Source: Helianthus annuus
Lineage: Eukaryota > Streptophyta > Magnoliopsida > Asterales > Asteraceae
Reading direction: 5' to 3'
NCBI RefSeq assembly: GCF_002127325.2
Contig: NC_035433.2
Span: forward strand, 121,678,326 to 121,742,325
Length of the DNA stretch: 64,000 bases
The first letter of the stretch is position 1. Each line of letters begins with the position of its first letter. Below, piece by piece: positions 23,401 through 35,945 of the stretch. The translations under genes were made by a program, and so were the position numbers. The notes under the pieces are model-generated. The model was not told the origin of the DNA. It searched no databases and worked only from the letters and a program-made list of their open reading frames with translations.

Positions 23401-23734
23401 CCATGTATTGGTAACACCCCCAAATATCAAAATTCGATTATTGTGTTATAGTGATATTTTGGTACGAAGTAATTTAACTAGGAATGTTTAATGTAGTTAA
23501 TAAGAGTTAATATTCGTAGAAATTAGTAGGCTCTAACCTACTTAATAACTAATAAAACTACAAGGATTAAAATGATACATTGTGGAAAGTGAGAAATATT
23601 AAAGATTGTAACATCGAATAATTAAGGCAGTTAAAATGGTTGTGGATGTGGGTCAAATAAAAAACTAGGGCGGGTAAAATGGGAAAAGATTGTAACATCG
23701 AAAAAATTAGGAGGGTTGGGGTAGGGGCATCAAG
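23401..23734. other. Unassigned stretch
   Basis: Begins GGTAACACCCCCAAATATC shortly after the fold-back element; this resembles an LTR start but no partner was found. The phrase AAAGATTGTAACATCGAA occurs twice (about 23,601 and 23,685). No coding region. Confidence 0.35.
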
Positions 23735-24541
23735 GAATTGAATTTGGCTATGATAGTCATATGGTGGCAGAGATTGAAAATGGAATCGGATCAATTATGG
23801 GTAAAAGTAGTAAACGCAATACATTTTAATTCTAGAAACGTATCATCTTTTACATTAGAAAAATAAATGCTGGGGTATGAAAGGAAATAACGGATATGGA
23901 CAAAGAATGTCGGAAATATGGTGCGAACATTTATGCTAGTCTAAGAAGCAAGGTGGTGGCGGGGGATAAAACTCTGTTTTGGTGTGATAATTGGAGTGTT
24001 GGGGGACACGTGTACAAAATAACAGTGTACATTGTGCGAGCAAGAAGTCGAGTTAGCGGATCATGTTTTGCTGGAGTGCAGAGTTGCGGTGGAAGTTTGG
24101 CAGCAACTACTTTTATGGATGAACGTCCTTGCGGGTCAGTCACATACTACAGTTAAACATATGTTACAAAATGTCAACGGGTTGAGTATCTCGATGCATA
24201 GGAAGAGGATAATTCATGCAGTTTACATTTTGGCAATGTGGAATATATAGAAAGCAAGAAACATAAAAAGATTTGAAGGTGCAAATGTAAACAAATACAA
24301 CCTCGTGGAGGAGATTAAGGAGATGGCATTTGATTGTATGGTCAACCAATCAAAGTTCAAAGAAATATCTTGGGAAGAATGACCTAGGTTTAACATACAA
24401 GTGTAATTAAAAAGCGGAAGTGTAGTTTTCTTTTTGGTGTAATATGATTTAAATTGTAATCAGGCCGGTACTATCTTGTTATGAGTCCTTGTGGCATAAG
24501 AATTAGCGTTACCTTTCAAAAAAAATAATTATTTAAAAAAA
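23735..24541 (+). pseudogene. LINE 3' fragment, internally deleted
   Basis: Plus strand about 23,757-23,840 reads WWQRLKMESDQLWVKVVNAI. At 23,896-24,010 there is YGANIYASLRSKV and DKTLFWCDNWS. From about 24,030 comes CEQEVELADHVLLECRVAVE, with Cys/His of the zf-RVT domain, then ILAMWNI, a stop, KARNIKRFEGANVNKYNL. An A-rich run near 24,515-24,541 may be the tail. Frameshifts and a deletion remove the catalytic part. Its orientation is opposite to the LINE at 18,181-22,765. Confidence 0.7.
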
Positions 24542-24939
24542 ACATAGTGAAGGCAACTAATATTCCAACGTATTGCAAACATATTTGATTGTTAAAAAAA
24601 GAACCGTGATTATACGTCTAAAGTAGTATATCTGTATGTTTTTCTTAAAGCATTGTATTACTAAAGTGTAAATAATATTTTTCTTAGTACTTTTTTAGCT
24701 TCATATTTGTCTGGCCATTCGAAAATTATAAATAGAACCATTTATGCGATTATTACAACACTTTTCCGAATAGAATCATTTAAATGGACAACGGAAAAAC
24801 GACATAAAATACATAACAAATAAAACTGTACACTTTAATCAAAATTCAATATGATTTTATTATTTTAAAACAGGCTGGTCCCGTTGTTTCCATTATTAAT
24901 CACATAATTGATGATTATTATTATTATTATTTATGTAAT

Positions 24940-25310
24940 TAGGTTATAACCACGTGTATTACACGGGTTGAATAAATGAATTTTATATACTAAATATTAA
25001 TAAAACGATATACCTTTAAAAACCTTCTTTATTGCACGGTTTAAATAAATATAATTTTAAATATTAAATAATAAAAAGTTATATCTATAAGAACCATATG
25101 TACTGTACGGGTTGAATAAATGTAATTTTATATACCAAATAATAAAAAGTTATATCTTTAAAACCATGTGTATTACACAGGTTGAATAAATGTAATATTG
25201 TTTACCAAATAATAATAAAAAGTTATATCTTTAAAAACCCTCATTTATTACACGGGTTGAATAAATATGATTTTATATACCAAATAATAAGAAAATTATA
25301 TTCAAAAAAC
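24940..25310. repeat. Degenerate ~72-bp tandem repeat
   Basis: Five units marked by TATTACACGGGTTGAATAAAT and variants near 24,953, 25,030, 25,101, 25,171 and 25,245, with TTTTATATACCAAATAATA and AAAGTTATATCTTTAAAAACC between them. It continues weakly to about 25,470. Non-coding. Confidence 0.75.
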
Positions 25311-25740
25311 CTAATGGATATACTCGATACGCGATAGATATGGTGATTTCGGAGATGATTATTAAAAAGAGATACAATGGTCAAACATGGTATTCAAGAA
25401 GCATTAAGCAGCCATTTGAGTGATAAAATATAAACTATATTTAAAAAACCCATAATAAATATAATTTTATATATAAAGTAATATTGAAGGTTATATACGA
25501 TTTGTTTAAAAATTATGTAATAAAATCGATATAATAATTTTTTGAATAATGAAAATAAAAATAAATAATATATTAATACAAAGTTTGGTTTTGGTGATAA
25601 GTAATTTGACTATTTAAATATCTTAAATTAACAATTTAAATTTAAAGGTAATATTTTATTAGAAAAATAAAGTATTCTATTCGACATTTAAAATAGGATA
25701 AGATTTAATAATAATTTATTTTATTTAGTTAATATAAGAT

Positions 25741-26054
25741 GGAATAATGGAATTTAATAATCACAACTTTCACCAGTTAGCCGGCAACGGACACAACTTC
25801 AAAAATAGCCACTAGCGGTCCCAACTTTTGACATTTTGTAAAACATTGGACCCTTGCTAACACCGTCCAAGGGATGTTAGTGGGGACCGCCAGTGGTCCA
25901 ATATTTGAAGTTGGGACCACCCTCTCCTCCTCTTCCAGCAAGGGTCCAATGTTTTACAAAATGTCAAAAGTTGGGACCGCCAGTGGTTATTTTTGAAGTT
26001 GGGTCCGTTGTCGGCCAACTGGTGAAAGTTGGGATTATTAAATTCCATTATTCC
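25741..26054. mobile_element. Mutator-like fold-back MITE
   Basis: 314 bp with long inverted arms (left end GGAATAATGGAATTTAATAA, right end its reverse complement). The 9-bp duplication atataagat is at 25,732-25,740 and 26,055-26,063. The arms extend to about 120 bp each, with AACTTTTGACATTTTGTAAA in both. Non-coding. Confidence 0.87.
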
Positions 26055-26244
26055 ATATAAGATAGAAAAAAAATATGATTGAATAGTTGGGAGGTTGTAT
26101 AATGATAAATCAGCTAACTCTATTATAATGTCATATGTTTTTAGTTATATATTTTTTGAATTATTTAAAAAACATAAGACTTTGTTATTGTTAGTAGAAT
26201 CAATGATGTTATATTTGTAATTTTGTTTGGTATTATTTTATTAA

Positions 26245-26640
26245 GGAAAATGGTTTTTAATAAACCAACCTTTGTCCCGTTGGTAAATAATAATCTTACT
26301 TACGTAATTGGTATAAAATAATCCTACCTATCAACATGTTGGTACTCAATGAACTTCCATTAATTTTTTTAACTGAAGTTAATTTTAAGTTTTATTTATT
26401 ACACAAAAAGTCTCTGTAGAGGTTTTTTTGTTTTATAAAATAGTTAAAACTAGTAAATTACAACTACATGGACTGTTTGTGTAATAAATAAAACTTAAAA
26501 ACTAACTTCAGTTAAAAAAATTAACGGAAGTTCATTGAGTACCAACATGTTAATAAGTAGGATTATTGTATACCAATTACGTAGGTAAGATTATTATTTA
26601 CCAACGGGACAAATGTTGGTTTATTAAAAACCAATTTTCC
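26245..26640. mobile_element. Fold-back element (MITE-like)
   Basis: 396 bp with inverted arms: left GGAAAATGGTTTTTAATAAACC, right reverse complement of nearly the same. A clear target duplication is not visible, so the superfamily is unassigned, though the terminal style is like the two Mutator-type fold-backs nearby. Confidence 0.7.
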
Positions 26641-27489
26641 TATTGATATAGATTTAAAAGTAAACTATATGGACAGTCCATGTTGAAATTTCATTTGTCA
26701 TCCTTAAGTATCTGAAATTACATATATCATTGATGTTGTTTAATTGATAGCCACATTTTTCGTTTCTTTGATCAACTTTTGTTAGAAAACTCCATTAAGT
26801 GGGTATAAAATTAATTTTACACTTAATAAACAACACCAATAGCAACAATAATATTGATATTGAATGCAATGTGATTGGGTACTGAAATTTCGAATATCAT
26901 CCCTACTCTCTACTCAAACATCATGTTTTTCGTTCTTTTGATAAATTTCGGTTAGAAACATCTGTTAAGTGAGTATAAAATTACAATTTTACTTATAATA
27001 ATTAAAAAAACAACAAAACTACCAAACTCCATGCCTATATCTAGGGATGAAAACAAATCAAACGAATACGAACAAAATCTTGTTCGTTTTCGTTTGTTAA
27101 AAAATATATGTGTTCACCAATAAATAGAAGGTGAAACGGGTTTCTCTGCCAAATTTAGAAAGAAGTTGACAATGAAAAAAAAAAGCCTTAACTATTTTTG
27201 TATCGTGCTCACATATAAAAAAGCTCAAGAGTTCTTTATAAAATCAACAAATTCAACAACCATACATTTAAGACAAATATATATCTCACTGATGCTTATA
27301 AGCTATAATGTTACATATATTTTCATATATTGTCGCATCTATGTTATAGTTTGTTTTTTAAGAGGTAAAACGTATGCAGTATGCGGACTAAATCTGCAGA
27401 CATCTGTAGAAGAAGAGGTTAACCAAACATTTGCAGTCTGCAAGAAGAAGGCTAATTGTTTTTAACGTATGTAGATTTCTAAAATAAAC
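26641..27489. other. Non-coding stretch with a diverged duplication
   Basis: About 26,752-26,840 and 26,924-27,012 are imperfect direct copies sharing the pattern TTTTTCGTT...GTTAGAAA...TAAGT(G)GGTATAAAATTA. No coding region is supported. Confidence 0.45.
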
Positions 27490-27494
27490 TGACG

Positions 27495-27660
27495 ATGGTG
27501 TACGGACGGTGGTGGTGGGTGGTGGTGGACGATGGTGTTGGACGGTGGTGGTGGACGATGGTGGTGGGTGGTGGACGTGGACGATGGGTGGTGGTGGTGG
27601 GTGGTGGACGTGGACGGTGGGTGGTGTTGGTGGTGGGTGGCGGACGGTGGTGGTGTTTAA
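27495..27660. repeat. GGTGGT/GGACGGTGG minisatellite
   Basis: Low-complexity runs of GGTGGTGG and GGACG(A/G)TGG. They open spurious Trp/Gly-rich and Pro/His-rich frames on the two strands; neither shows gene-like context. Confidence 0.85.
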
Positions 27661-28387
27661 CGCTCTGCAGGACTTAGAAGATCTTAAAAGTGGTTGGACC
27701 AAATCTGCACCAAGAAGAGCTCGGGCAAACGTTTCATAACTTCGCAAAAACAAATATTCTACAGATGGCAATGTCTGCGCGGCGCAGACAAAAAAGTCTG
27801 CGCAGATCTTTTTTAGAAAAGCAAACACCACCTAGATGAGTAGATCTTTTTATAAATAGTGACAAGTTAAAAATCTTTTTATCAATCGATCTTTATTAAT
27901 GAAACACATAAGATTTTTTTAATATCATATATATATACATACACTTCTCATTCGAATGAGCATTCTCCTATGTATTAATAAAGGTATGGAATGAACAGTA
28001 AAATTCAAGGGGGTATTTAAGGGTTTTTTTATCATAGAAAAGAACTACCGCTTCCCATTCTCGCATCCTGGCGGTAGAAAGAGAGAGAGAGAGTGCGCGA
28101 CGGAGAGAGAGAGCGTGGCGGAGGCAGAGTTTCTTTTAATTCAGCTCCATGTTAACGGTTAGCTCTAAGAAAAAGGTTAAACAAAATACCAAATAATAAT
28201 ATAAGAAAACTGAAAAAAATAATTAAACACACAACCATAAAACAAATATATTAGAACAATGTGTACATATCAACATTTACTTGTATTTATTAGAACAATG
28301 TGTACATATCAACATTAACTTGTATTTATATATAGAATTATCAAAAGTACCCCATATATTTATGCTTCTCAACATTGAAAATTGAAA
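27661..28387. other. Non-coding stretch downstream of the receptor kinase
   Basis: Contains a (GA)n tract near 28,078-28,110 and two direct copies of TTAGAACAATGTGTACATATC (truncated here) near 28,250 and 28,289, about 40 bp apart. It includes the 3' flank of the minus-strand kinase gene. No coding region recognised. Confidence 0.5.
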
Positions 28388-30248
28388 TCATACCATTCTA
28401 GCAAGGACTTTGAGGATGTCTTCCATGGATGGTCTATGCAAAGGATCATTTTCCACACAAGCTTTAGCCAATACTCCTAAACACAATGCCTCAGCCAACC
28501 GATAGTCCTCCTTCAAACAAGGGTCCATAAAACTCTTCAAATTCTCAAAACACCCTCCTTCACCACCCTCACCTCCTAAAAAGCCGATCGAGTCGCGTAA
28601 TGATGTTCTATCAGTCTTCACTTTCCCCGACAATATTTCGAGCAAAACCATCCCAAATTCCCAAATATTTTCTTTCTCTAACGTCTTCAAAGAATCAAAC
28701 TTCTCATACTCCAATCCCAAGATCGTGGTGGTTGATCCCATGACCCCGGGATTCAAATTTCGAGACAAAACTGCGAGTTTTGCCCTCCATTTTGATGTCA
28801 CAAAGATATTTTCACTACATAGTCCCGTCTGCATGTAAGACGGGACTATGCAATAATGCAGGTAATGCAACCCCATCGCGATGTCAAATGCGATCTGGGT
28901 TCTTCGCTGCCATGTCAAACTCGAAGAGTTAATCAAACAATCCTTTAAACTCATGTTTGTCGGGTGCTCCAACACGATGTATGACCATGATGACTCGTTG
29001 TAACATACCCCAAGTAATTTCAATATGTTGACATGGTTAACTTTAGAATGGAGATCGATTATATGGCGTATTTCGGAGAATTCAATCTTCTTTGATTAGC
29101 ACTTGCATATCATCAAACAACCCTCTATATGTATTTTCACTCACTTTACAACCCTCACTAAAATCTTTTGTAATACTCTTAATTTCCTCAATAGTGAAAT
29201 TATACAAAGAGTACTTTATGCTAGCAAGGAGATCAGGTGACAAACACGAGCTAGGTGAGCTTCTCGCAGCCGGGCTTGGTCTTGACCGTGGAGAACTAGC
29301 CGGGGGTGTTGAAAATGAGGTAAACGAGCTTCTACGTGTCGAAGGTATGATGAAAATCTCACGCTTGCACTTATTTAACGCGTTTAGGTATAAACCCATG
29401 ACGATTAATATCCCTAGCACCAAACTAAACCCGATAACCGACACAATAATGTACACTTTCTTTAGTTTCGCCGAATTAACATCTCCTTGGACAGGTTTTG
29501 TTGGAAGAAATCTTGGTGATGGTGGTTGAAAATTTGAGACAGTAAAAGTAATTAGTTTCAAACGTAAGGGTACCAAAATGGTTGTTTCTGGATAAATAGT
29601 GGTATCAGGTTGTAAATTATTAACTGCCAAAATATCATTTTTGGAAATACTGAATTTTGTACTTACTTTATCTATAGAATCTCCAGAAACCAATGGATAT
29701 GTGACAAAAGATTTATATTCACTACTAGGACAAGCACATTTTAAGGGCACATCAAGAACATAACCAACCTTAACAACTTCTTGATGCTGATTCTCCTCGA
29801 GAAGCGTAATCGTTTTCACCAATCCTCCGAAGACCCCGCACGCAATTTCGGACACTGTCGTGTTTTCGGTGATGGTATAGTTGAATCTCGTTTGAAAAAA
29901 GCCGTCGGAGCAAGAACAACGAACGGGGACGAATACTTCTCTATCTACAAACAAAGTTTCTAAAGGCGAAACAATATTGTTTAGTCGAAGTAAGTCGTCG
30001 GTTGGGAAACCGAACAAGGCGGAGATGGCGGATATGGTCAGAAAACGAGGGTTTGCTCGAAAAATCAAGAAACTTGGGCATGAAATCTTGGTGTTGTTAG
30101 TGCAAGTGTACCTTGTGCCCGGAGCATCACCATCTTTTCTACAAGATGTTGGGTCGTAGAATGCCTGCCCGTTGGTAGAGTAAATCGAGGTTACAAAAAA
30201 TAAAAACCAAATATAAATCATAATGTTAATTAAACTAAACACATACAA
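28388..30248 (-). pseudogene. LysM receptor-like (pseudo)kinase, LYK2/LYK4/LYR group, one frameshift
   Basis: LysM receptor kinases sense chitin or lipochitooligosaccharides at the plasma membrane. The frame starts at 30,248: signal peptide about 1-28 ending STNGQA; three LysM domains about 62-108, 120-168 and 182-229, separated by the CxC motifs CSC (111-113) and CAC (171-173); a membrane span about 266-288 (KKVYIIVSVIGFSLVLGILI); a Ser/Pro-rich juxtamembrane part; then a kinase-like domain. The kinase has VLIK (the ATP-site Lys) but no Gly-rich loop, no HRD (LCSEN instead) and no DFG, so it is a pseudokinase as in several LYK/LYR proteins. A one-base shift near 29,085 ends the first frame at 29,082 while homology continues to 28,388. 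The total of about 620 residues on one exon fits the family. The shift could be a real null mutation or an assembly error. Confidence 0.85.
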
Positions 30249-31574
30249 TGTGAAAACTGGAGGGTATAAGAAGTGATGAATGATGTAATAGACAATTTAT
30301 TTATTTATTTATTAAAAAATAATTTAACTGAAAATGTCATATTATTCATTAGTTTATTTAATTAGCCGGCTGATGAACTAGCATCCAATTGTTGTTACGA
30401 TTATTCTTTGAATAACATCTGTTTGTATTTTAGCTGTGAGGATATCTTTGACGAAATTTAAACCCATGCGCACTTTCAAGTTTCAACATACGAAATTGAT
30501 ACAAATTTTTATGAAGTAAAAGACTTTTCTTCTTTGGTTATCAAATCATCATCATACTCATTAAATTCCATCAATAGCATAGTTAAGGTAGGGTTTGAAG
30601 AGAATAAGATATAGACAGTCTTACCTTTACCCGATAAAAATAGAGAGACTGCTTTCAATTCTTTGGTTATCAAATAGGGATAGAAAATAAAAATGTACTC
30701 CTTTATGATGGTTAATTAAATAATGGATATAATCCACCCAAGGTTTTGCATTGCAATTTTGTATTGCCTATCAACTTGTTAGGGGTCATATATTTTAACA
30801 AAACTCCCCACAAAACATATAAATTTCACACACAAAAGTTTTTGTCGGAGAAAGTAGGATCCGTCAATGAATGTTAGTAGGAAAATCGGACGTGTGTAAG
30901 GACTTGTAAATTGATGAACCACTAGTCATTATTATTAATTTCACCGACATATTACTGACAATTTGTACGCGTCGAATAACAATGTATACCACCCTTAGAT
31001 CACGATGGCAACTTCATCAAGGGTGATCCGTCGTTGGTGATCTCCAACGAATGCATTTATCGATGGAAGTTAATTTTCTAATGAGTGGTGATATAAAAGA
31101 ATTATTAGATAATTACACCCAAACTATGATTCATCTTGTATTGTTTCTAGACTACTATCCAAGTGATGTCCGACATATTCACAAATATTATTTTAAAAGA
31201 AATTATTGTGTTGTTTCATAATAAGTCAAAAGAATGATCAACGTACTTTCATCATGATGTAGAAGCCATATTAGTTAAACATTTATTCTTTAAATTTGAA
31301 GTTAATTACACTGATGATATCCAATACTTAGACCATGAGGTTTGATTTTTTTTTGTTATGTGATGTCTCAGTCAGCAAGACTTGAAAATTGGGTAAAATA
31401 GAATAGTGATAAGGAATGTGAAATTATTGGATTTGGAATTAAAAAAAAAACTAAAAAAGTTGGATTGGTTTAAACCAAACTCCAACCACTCTCTCTTTCT
31501 CTCCTTTGAACGTTGTACCAGCCACAAGCCAGACACAAAAAAGCCCAACCATGAGCAGGAGGGGTGGTGTAGCT
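30249..31574. other. Upstream flank of the receptor kinase, no gene seen
   Basis: AT-rich; would contain the promoter of the minus-strand kinase. No convincing coding region or repeat with defined ends. Plain TATA-like runs are too common here to call a promoter. Confidence 0.45.
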
Positions 31575-32061
31575 AGGGGTGGCAATGGATCGGGTTCGGG
31601 TTAGGTATTGGTAATTCCATACTCATACCTGCTTGTAAAATCGTGTCTCATACCTGACCCAATACCCATCGGGTATTTGTCGGGTAATTACCCATCGGGT
31701 ATTGGATATACTCGCGGGTATCGGGTATACCCATTAATTTGTTAAAATATTTAAATTGGGGTTTCCAAATACATTCTTTTACAATTATAATTCTTATATA
31801 TTTAATTTATACAACAACTATTATAAATTAAAAACGTACATTACATAATATAAGTGTTATCATAAATTAATAATAACTTTATAATACTTATAGACTTATA
31901 TGTATATACTTCACAACATACAAAATATAAATACTATTATCAAATATATATACTAAAAGAAAATTTATTTTTTTACATTATGAACATACTAAAATAAATC
32001 CCTAACAGACAAGGGTTAATGGAAAATAAAAATATATATTAAAAAAATCCGGGTATATGAT

Positions 32062-34753
32062 TGTAACACCCCGTGTTCGAAAGTCAAAGTCAACGCTGAA
32101 GTCAAAGGAAGAAAAGATTACTAATTGCGATCTATCACTCCTTGCTCAACTCCTGTTTTGACTTCTTTGACTTGTAGATAATCTACTTATTTTATCGCAT
32201 TAGTTGTATTATGTGGAGTACATGATAATAATCGAGGTTTAATTGCTATTTATCGCATGTTTTATCGCTTTATCGCTTATCGCATTCGCAACCCGAATTT
32301 ATGCGTTCTGAATATTGTTTTACGTATGTGTGCTATTTATGTGTTACTTGTGCATGTTTATTTATGTTTATGTTGTGGTAATTAATCAACGCAATCGCAA
32401 CTCTATCGCAATCGAATCGCAAACGCTAAACGCAACTTACTTAGGATGATTGTATGTTAGATATAGTAGTTGGGATTAATGGATAATTCTATCGCATCGC
32501 TCGACGCATCGCAAAACTCAACGCAGGAAACGAAACGTCGAAATACAATCGTCGGAGCCACTCGATCGAGTGACTGCTCGATCGGATGGTCAACCGATCG
32601 GATTGTCATCCGATCGGTTGACCATCCGATCGGACAGCCATCCGATCGGTGACCCACTCGATCCCTTACACTTTCCTTTTTGGGAAACCCTATAAATACC
32701 TACCTGTCACATCATTTGTGATGTGACAGCACTCTCACTCGACCCAGCCGCACTCAAGCTTTCTTTCTCCCGATTTCTCGCGATTCTTTTAAGTTTTCAA
32801 ACTAGATCTTGTACTTCTATGATCTACACGCACTCCTTCATCTTTTTCTCTTTTGAATCTTAACTTTTAACCGAGAAATCAGTGGATTTGAGGTGTTCTA
32901 GGGTGATGTCATCATCGAGTTCTTATGAACTTCATGTTTTGGCTTCAATCCACCAAGAACAACTTAGATCTGAACGATTTCCACACAAAACAAACAAAGA
33001 TCTTGCAAGGATCTGAACATATTCATGGTAAAAAGGATTGAAAGATGGTTTTCTAACTTTCTTTCAACTCTTTTACACTCAATGCACTCAAAACCGGTGG
33101 AATAAGAATTTGTTCTGATCTTCTACTCTTTCTTGGTGATGTATCGGTTCAAGATCTGAATTCTATCCAAGAGACAACCGATTTCGGGTTAAGCATGAAC
33201 CACCGGCTCGAACCAGTGACTGACCGGACTAGGGTGATTCCTGTCTAGTCGGATCACTTGAGTCTTGACGAGGTTTCTGTTGTTTAGCACGTTATCACGC
33301 TGTCTCGAACAAAACGCAAAACCTACAAAACAAATCAAAGTGTCAAAGACGATAAGGTCACGGGACGGATTGCCGTCCGATCGGATTGCCATCCGATTGG
33401 ACTGTCACCCGATCGGCTTACACTTGATTTCAACACTTAAACATTATTTCAACTTTTTCAAGTTTTGAGTGTCGAACGGACTGCCGTCCGATCGGATTGC
33501 CATCCGATCGAACGAGCACCCGACCATGTGATGTTTGTAACTTCAACACTTAAACAATTTTCAATATGTTCAATGCATTACCAGTTCTAACGGATTGCCA
33601 CCCGATCGGTAGACCATCCGATCGAGTGACAACACTGCTGTGAACTTGTTCTTTGAGAAATACCTCGCCGAACGGATCGTCACCCGATCGAACCGCCGTT
33701 CGATCGATCGACCTGAAGGATAGAGATACTTCTCTGTTTTCAAAATGCTACAACGAAAACTTCAAAAGACAAACCATCATACACAAACACATCTTCACCA
33801 AACGAGGTGTCAATCCAATCGAATGGCCATCCGATCGGATGACCACCCGAACGGATTGACATACGATCGACTGGCCATCCGATCGGATTGCCATACGATC
33901 GGATTACCGTCCGACACTTATCACTTTGCACCGTTTTACGCGCCGCTTATCGTTTATGCTATCGTTAACTGTTCAGGCTAATCTATCTTAGCGCTCCCTT
34001 CAATCCAAGAGCATGTTTACTTGTTAAACACATTCTGTGAGCATACTCGATCCCTTTTTGCTTTATGCACTTTTGGGTGTTACATACGTTATCTATATTC
34101 AAATCACAATCGACACACAACGCAAACACTATTTATACGCTAACCGTTATTGCATGCTACGCGTTATTCGATGAATGCTTCTATGTTATGTTAACACAGT
34201 GATTGTTGCATGACACCTTAGCAACGATAGTACTATAGTTTGGACTCAGCACTGTCGTGGACAGGGTTGTTAAGGGCTTTACTTCACGTGTCCGAGTGGG
34301 GATATGTGTTGCGCATTCTACAACTCGCGGTCACGTCTGTGCATATTTCTCTGTCGATAACCTACTTGCCTTCACTTTATACATGTTTCATGCTGGTTAT
34401 GCGTAAACTCATTCGAACTCTATTATGCTATTATCAAACTTGTATGCTCACCTTTACACTATGTGTATTGACCTCTATTTTAACGTATGTGGCAGGTGCT
34501 TAAGATGCTAGGAATTACTGTGCTTTGGTGAATCAAGTTAGGGGTCTAGCTATGTGACGCTTAAATCTGAGTCGTCGGAACAATATTTGTTTTTGAGACA
34601 ATTATTTGTAATAACTGTTTTTATATGGATATGTTGTGGTATGGGACATGAGTTTAATTATCTGGTAATGAATAGTTGTTTTGGATATTCATGGACAATC
34701 TGTTTCGCTCAGTGCAATGCCCCGATGTTTCCGCCATCGGTTGGGGCGTGGCA
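32062..34753 (+). mobile_element. Solo LTR of a Ty3-type element
   Basis: 2692 bp from TGTAACACCCCG to GGTTGGGGCGTGGCA, flanked by the 5-bp duplication atgat (32,057-32,061 and 34,754-34,758). No primer site or interior follows, so it is a solo LTR left by LTR-LTR recombination. Clusters of CGATCGG palindromes lie between about 32,560 and 33,920. An inverted partial copy of the family lies at 35,936-36,748. Confidence 0.88.
32560..33920. repeat. CGATCGG-palindrome clusters in the solo LTR
   Basis: Clusters at about 32,563-32,665, 33,365-33,415, 33,478-33,525, 33,588-33,632, 33,660-33,712 and 33,815-33,915 repeat the theme GATCGGATTGCCATCCGATC with changes in the central bases. The clusters are separated by ordinary unique LTR sequence. 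Confidence 0.85.
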
Positions 34754-34803
34754 ATGATCGGGTATATAGTTCGGGTAAACGTGTATGTGGTTTCGGGTAA
34801 TCG

Positions 34804-35945
34804 TGTCGGAGGCAGATGCTGAAGTCCTGGCAGCTCCTTTTTCTTTACTAGAAATTAAGGATGTTGTTTAGGATTGTGCGGGAGACAAGGCACCGGGGCC
34901 GAATGGGGTTAATTTTAGGTTCATTAGACGTTGTTGGGGGTCTTTGCAAGATGATTTTGTGAAGGTTTTTGAGGAATTTCAGCTGAACGCGTCCATCTCG
35001 CAAGGGTGTACTTCTTCGTTCATAGCATTGATACCAAAGTGTACGGACCTGGGGGGTTGGGGGATTATAGGCCAATTAGCCTCATCGGATGTATAAACAA
35101 GGTAATATCCAAGGTTCTGGCGAATCGAATGAAACTAGTGATTAACAAACTAATCTCAGAAGAACAAACCGCTTTTCTTGCAAGTAGAAGTATCTTGTAT
35201 GGGCCTCTAGTTCTAAATGAGCTAGTACCATGGATGAGATTGAATAAAAAGGAAGGCTTCATTTTCAAAGTGGACATAGAAAAGGCTTACGACTCACTGC
35301 ACTGGGGATTCCTAGAAGATATCATGGATCAAATAAAGTTCCCGCTACTGCATAGGAGATGGGTCATGGCTACGGTTACTAATGCTAGGGCTTCAGTATT
35401 AGTAAATGGGTCACCAACGCAGGAGTTTGCATGTTGTAGAGGGTTGAGACAAGGCGACCCGTTGTCTCCGTTCTTGTTTATAATTGCAATGGAAGCCTTA
35501 ACAGGGGTGATGAAGAAGGCGTGCAACATTGGTCTCTATGAAGGTGTTAGGTTTGCAAACCATGGTGCAATCTTATCTCATTTTTTATATGCAGACGACG
35601 TTATTTCTGTAGGGAATTGGGCGGGTGCCAGCGTGCAGAATTTAAGAAGAATATTAAGATGTTTCTTCTTAGCCTCGGGTCTCCGGGTAAATCTTTCAAA
35701 AAGCAGTGTATTTGGAGTGAATGTTAGCAATGATAGGATACAAGACTTGGTGAATACGTTGGGGTGTAGAGTAGGAAATTTCCCTTTCAAGCATTTGGGG
35801 CTTAAAGTGGGTGCAAATATGAATCTAATCAAGCATTGGCAGTCGGTTATCGACGTATTCCGGAAAAGATTAGCGATTTGGAAGGCGAATACACTTTCCT
35901 TTGGAGGTAGACTGACTTTGATAAAATCGGTATTGAATGCATTGA
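34804..35945 (+). pseudogene. LINE reverse transcriptase fragment
   Basis: L1-type RT: early block DKAPGPNGVNFRFI, then YRPISLIGCINKVISKVLAN, FKVDIEKAYDSLHW, GLRQGDPLSPFLFI and the active site FLYADDVI near 35,590, ending LTLIKSVLNAL. A TAG near 34,870 and a frameshift near 35,050 interrupt it; from 35,077 to 35,940 it is open. Endonuclease and C-terminal parts are missing. The right border coincides with a LTR fragment at the shared short text GCATTGAACAT. Confidence 0.85.

Larger units (their letters stand above)
31575..34803. mobile_element. Possible hAT-like non-autonomous element, split by a solo LTR
   Basis: Starts TAGGGGTGGCAATGGATCGG at about 31,575, a common style of hAT terminus, followed by many CGGGTAT/TACCCG motifs. 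The same CGGGTA-rich text resumes at 34,759 after the solo LTR. The right terminus is missing, apparently lost at the junction with the LINE. No transposase. Confidence 0.4.

Noticed and set aside
27388..27831. 147-codon Pro/His-rich minus-strand frame
   Set aside because: Centre is the GGTGGT minisatellite; flanks show no protein family.
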